Notes under the pieces: generated by a model | What the model was told of the DNA's origin: nothing | The model's database searches: none | The model's input: only the letters and a program-made list of their open reading frames with translations | Assembly (NCBI GenBank): GCA_964478455.1 | Contig: CAYZJD010000282.1 | Coordinates: 1-6,385, forward strand | Source: CAYZJD01 sp964478455 | Lineage (GTDB): Bacteria; Acidobacteriota; Terriglobia; Bryobacterales; Bryobacteraceae | DNA length: 6,385 nt | Direction of reading: 5' to 3' | Part shown: piece after piece, positions 6,272 through 6,385 of the stretch | Numbering within the stretch: position 1 is the first letter of the stretch | Layout of the letters: every line of letters begins with the position of its first letter | Program-made: the position numbers and the translations under genes

Positions 6272-6385
6272 GGTCCGATCCAGCGGCTTGCCGGCCTGAC
6301 GCCGGACAGCCGCCGGCGGCCCAACAGTGTATCAAGCGCTCGTTCGCGCCGGGCGCAGGGGCGTGGGCGCCGCGAAGCTTGGAGG
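6272..6385. other. upstream region of the GH172 gene with GC-rich dyads
   Basis: No gene is recognisable here. A small hairpin, CCGGC-CTGAC-GCCGG, lies at 6291-6305, and a perfect 12-bp palindrome, GCCGCCGGCGGC, at 6309-6320. On the minus strand a TTGATACACT-like patch at about 6334-6325 could include a -10 element, but no convincing -35 is seen. The window ends in GGAGG on the plus strand, which might be the ribosome site of a divergent gene just outside. Confidence 0.45.

Noticed and set aside
6381..6385. GGAGG at the right edge as the ribosome site of a divergent gene
   Set aside because: The start codon would lie outside the window, so it cannot be supported here.

Overview
The window holds a leucine biosynthesis operon, leuA-leuB-leuC-leuD, on the minus strand (3968 down to 1; leuD is cut by the window edge). 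A LysR-type regulator gene is transcribed away from leuA on the plus strand (4143-5015). Convergent with that regulator is an unrelated secreted DUF2961/GH172-type carbohydrate enzyme on the minus strand (6259-5105). The DNA is GC-rich with strong third-position GC, which also produces many long antisense shadow frames. No phage, transposon, CRISPR, tRNA or rRNA is visible. The gene set suggests a free-living, leucine-prototrophic, polysaccharide-using bacterium. Acidobacteriota (Bryobacter/Solibacter-like) would fit, but that is a guess from general impression and not a sequence match.

Layout: leuD (partial, 1-255), leuC (252-1655) and leuB (1652-2734) are joined by two identical 4-base ATGA stop/start overlaps, so translational coupling is expected. 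A 61-bp gap separates leuB from leuA (2796-3968). The 174-bp leuA/lysR intergenic region has an AT-rich core (about 4061-4120). It contains overlapping divergent promoter-like elements, a T-N11-A LysR-type box and a perfect 7-bp inverted repeat. After lysR comes an 89-bp convergent gap with no clear terminator, then the GH172 gene, then 126 bp of GC-rich upstream DNA reaching the window end.

How the genes work together: LeuA condenses 2-ketoisovalerate with acetyl-CoA to 2-isopropylmalate. LeuC/LeuD isomerise it to 3-isopropylmalate, and LeuB oxidises that to the 2-ketoisocaproate precursor. The LysR-type protein is the obvious candidate regulator of the operon and of itself.

Main points for a second look: (1) LeuA is only 390 residues and has no C-terminal leucine-sensing domain, with no room downstream for a split-off one. 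(2) leuA has no well-spaced ribosome binding site of its own, but a possible 26-codon leader ORF ends on its start codon with the same ATGA overlap used twice more in the operon. (3) The compact regulatory region could carry both activation of leuA and autoregulation of lysR. (4) The GH172-type protein is isolated from any recognisable sugar-use genes in this window. The operon itself is ordinary; I found no clearly new multi-gene system.
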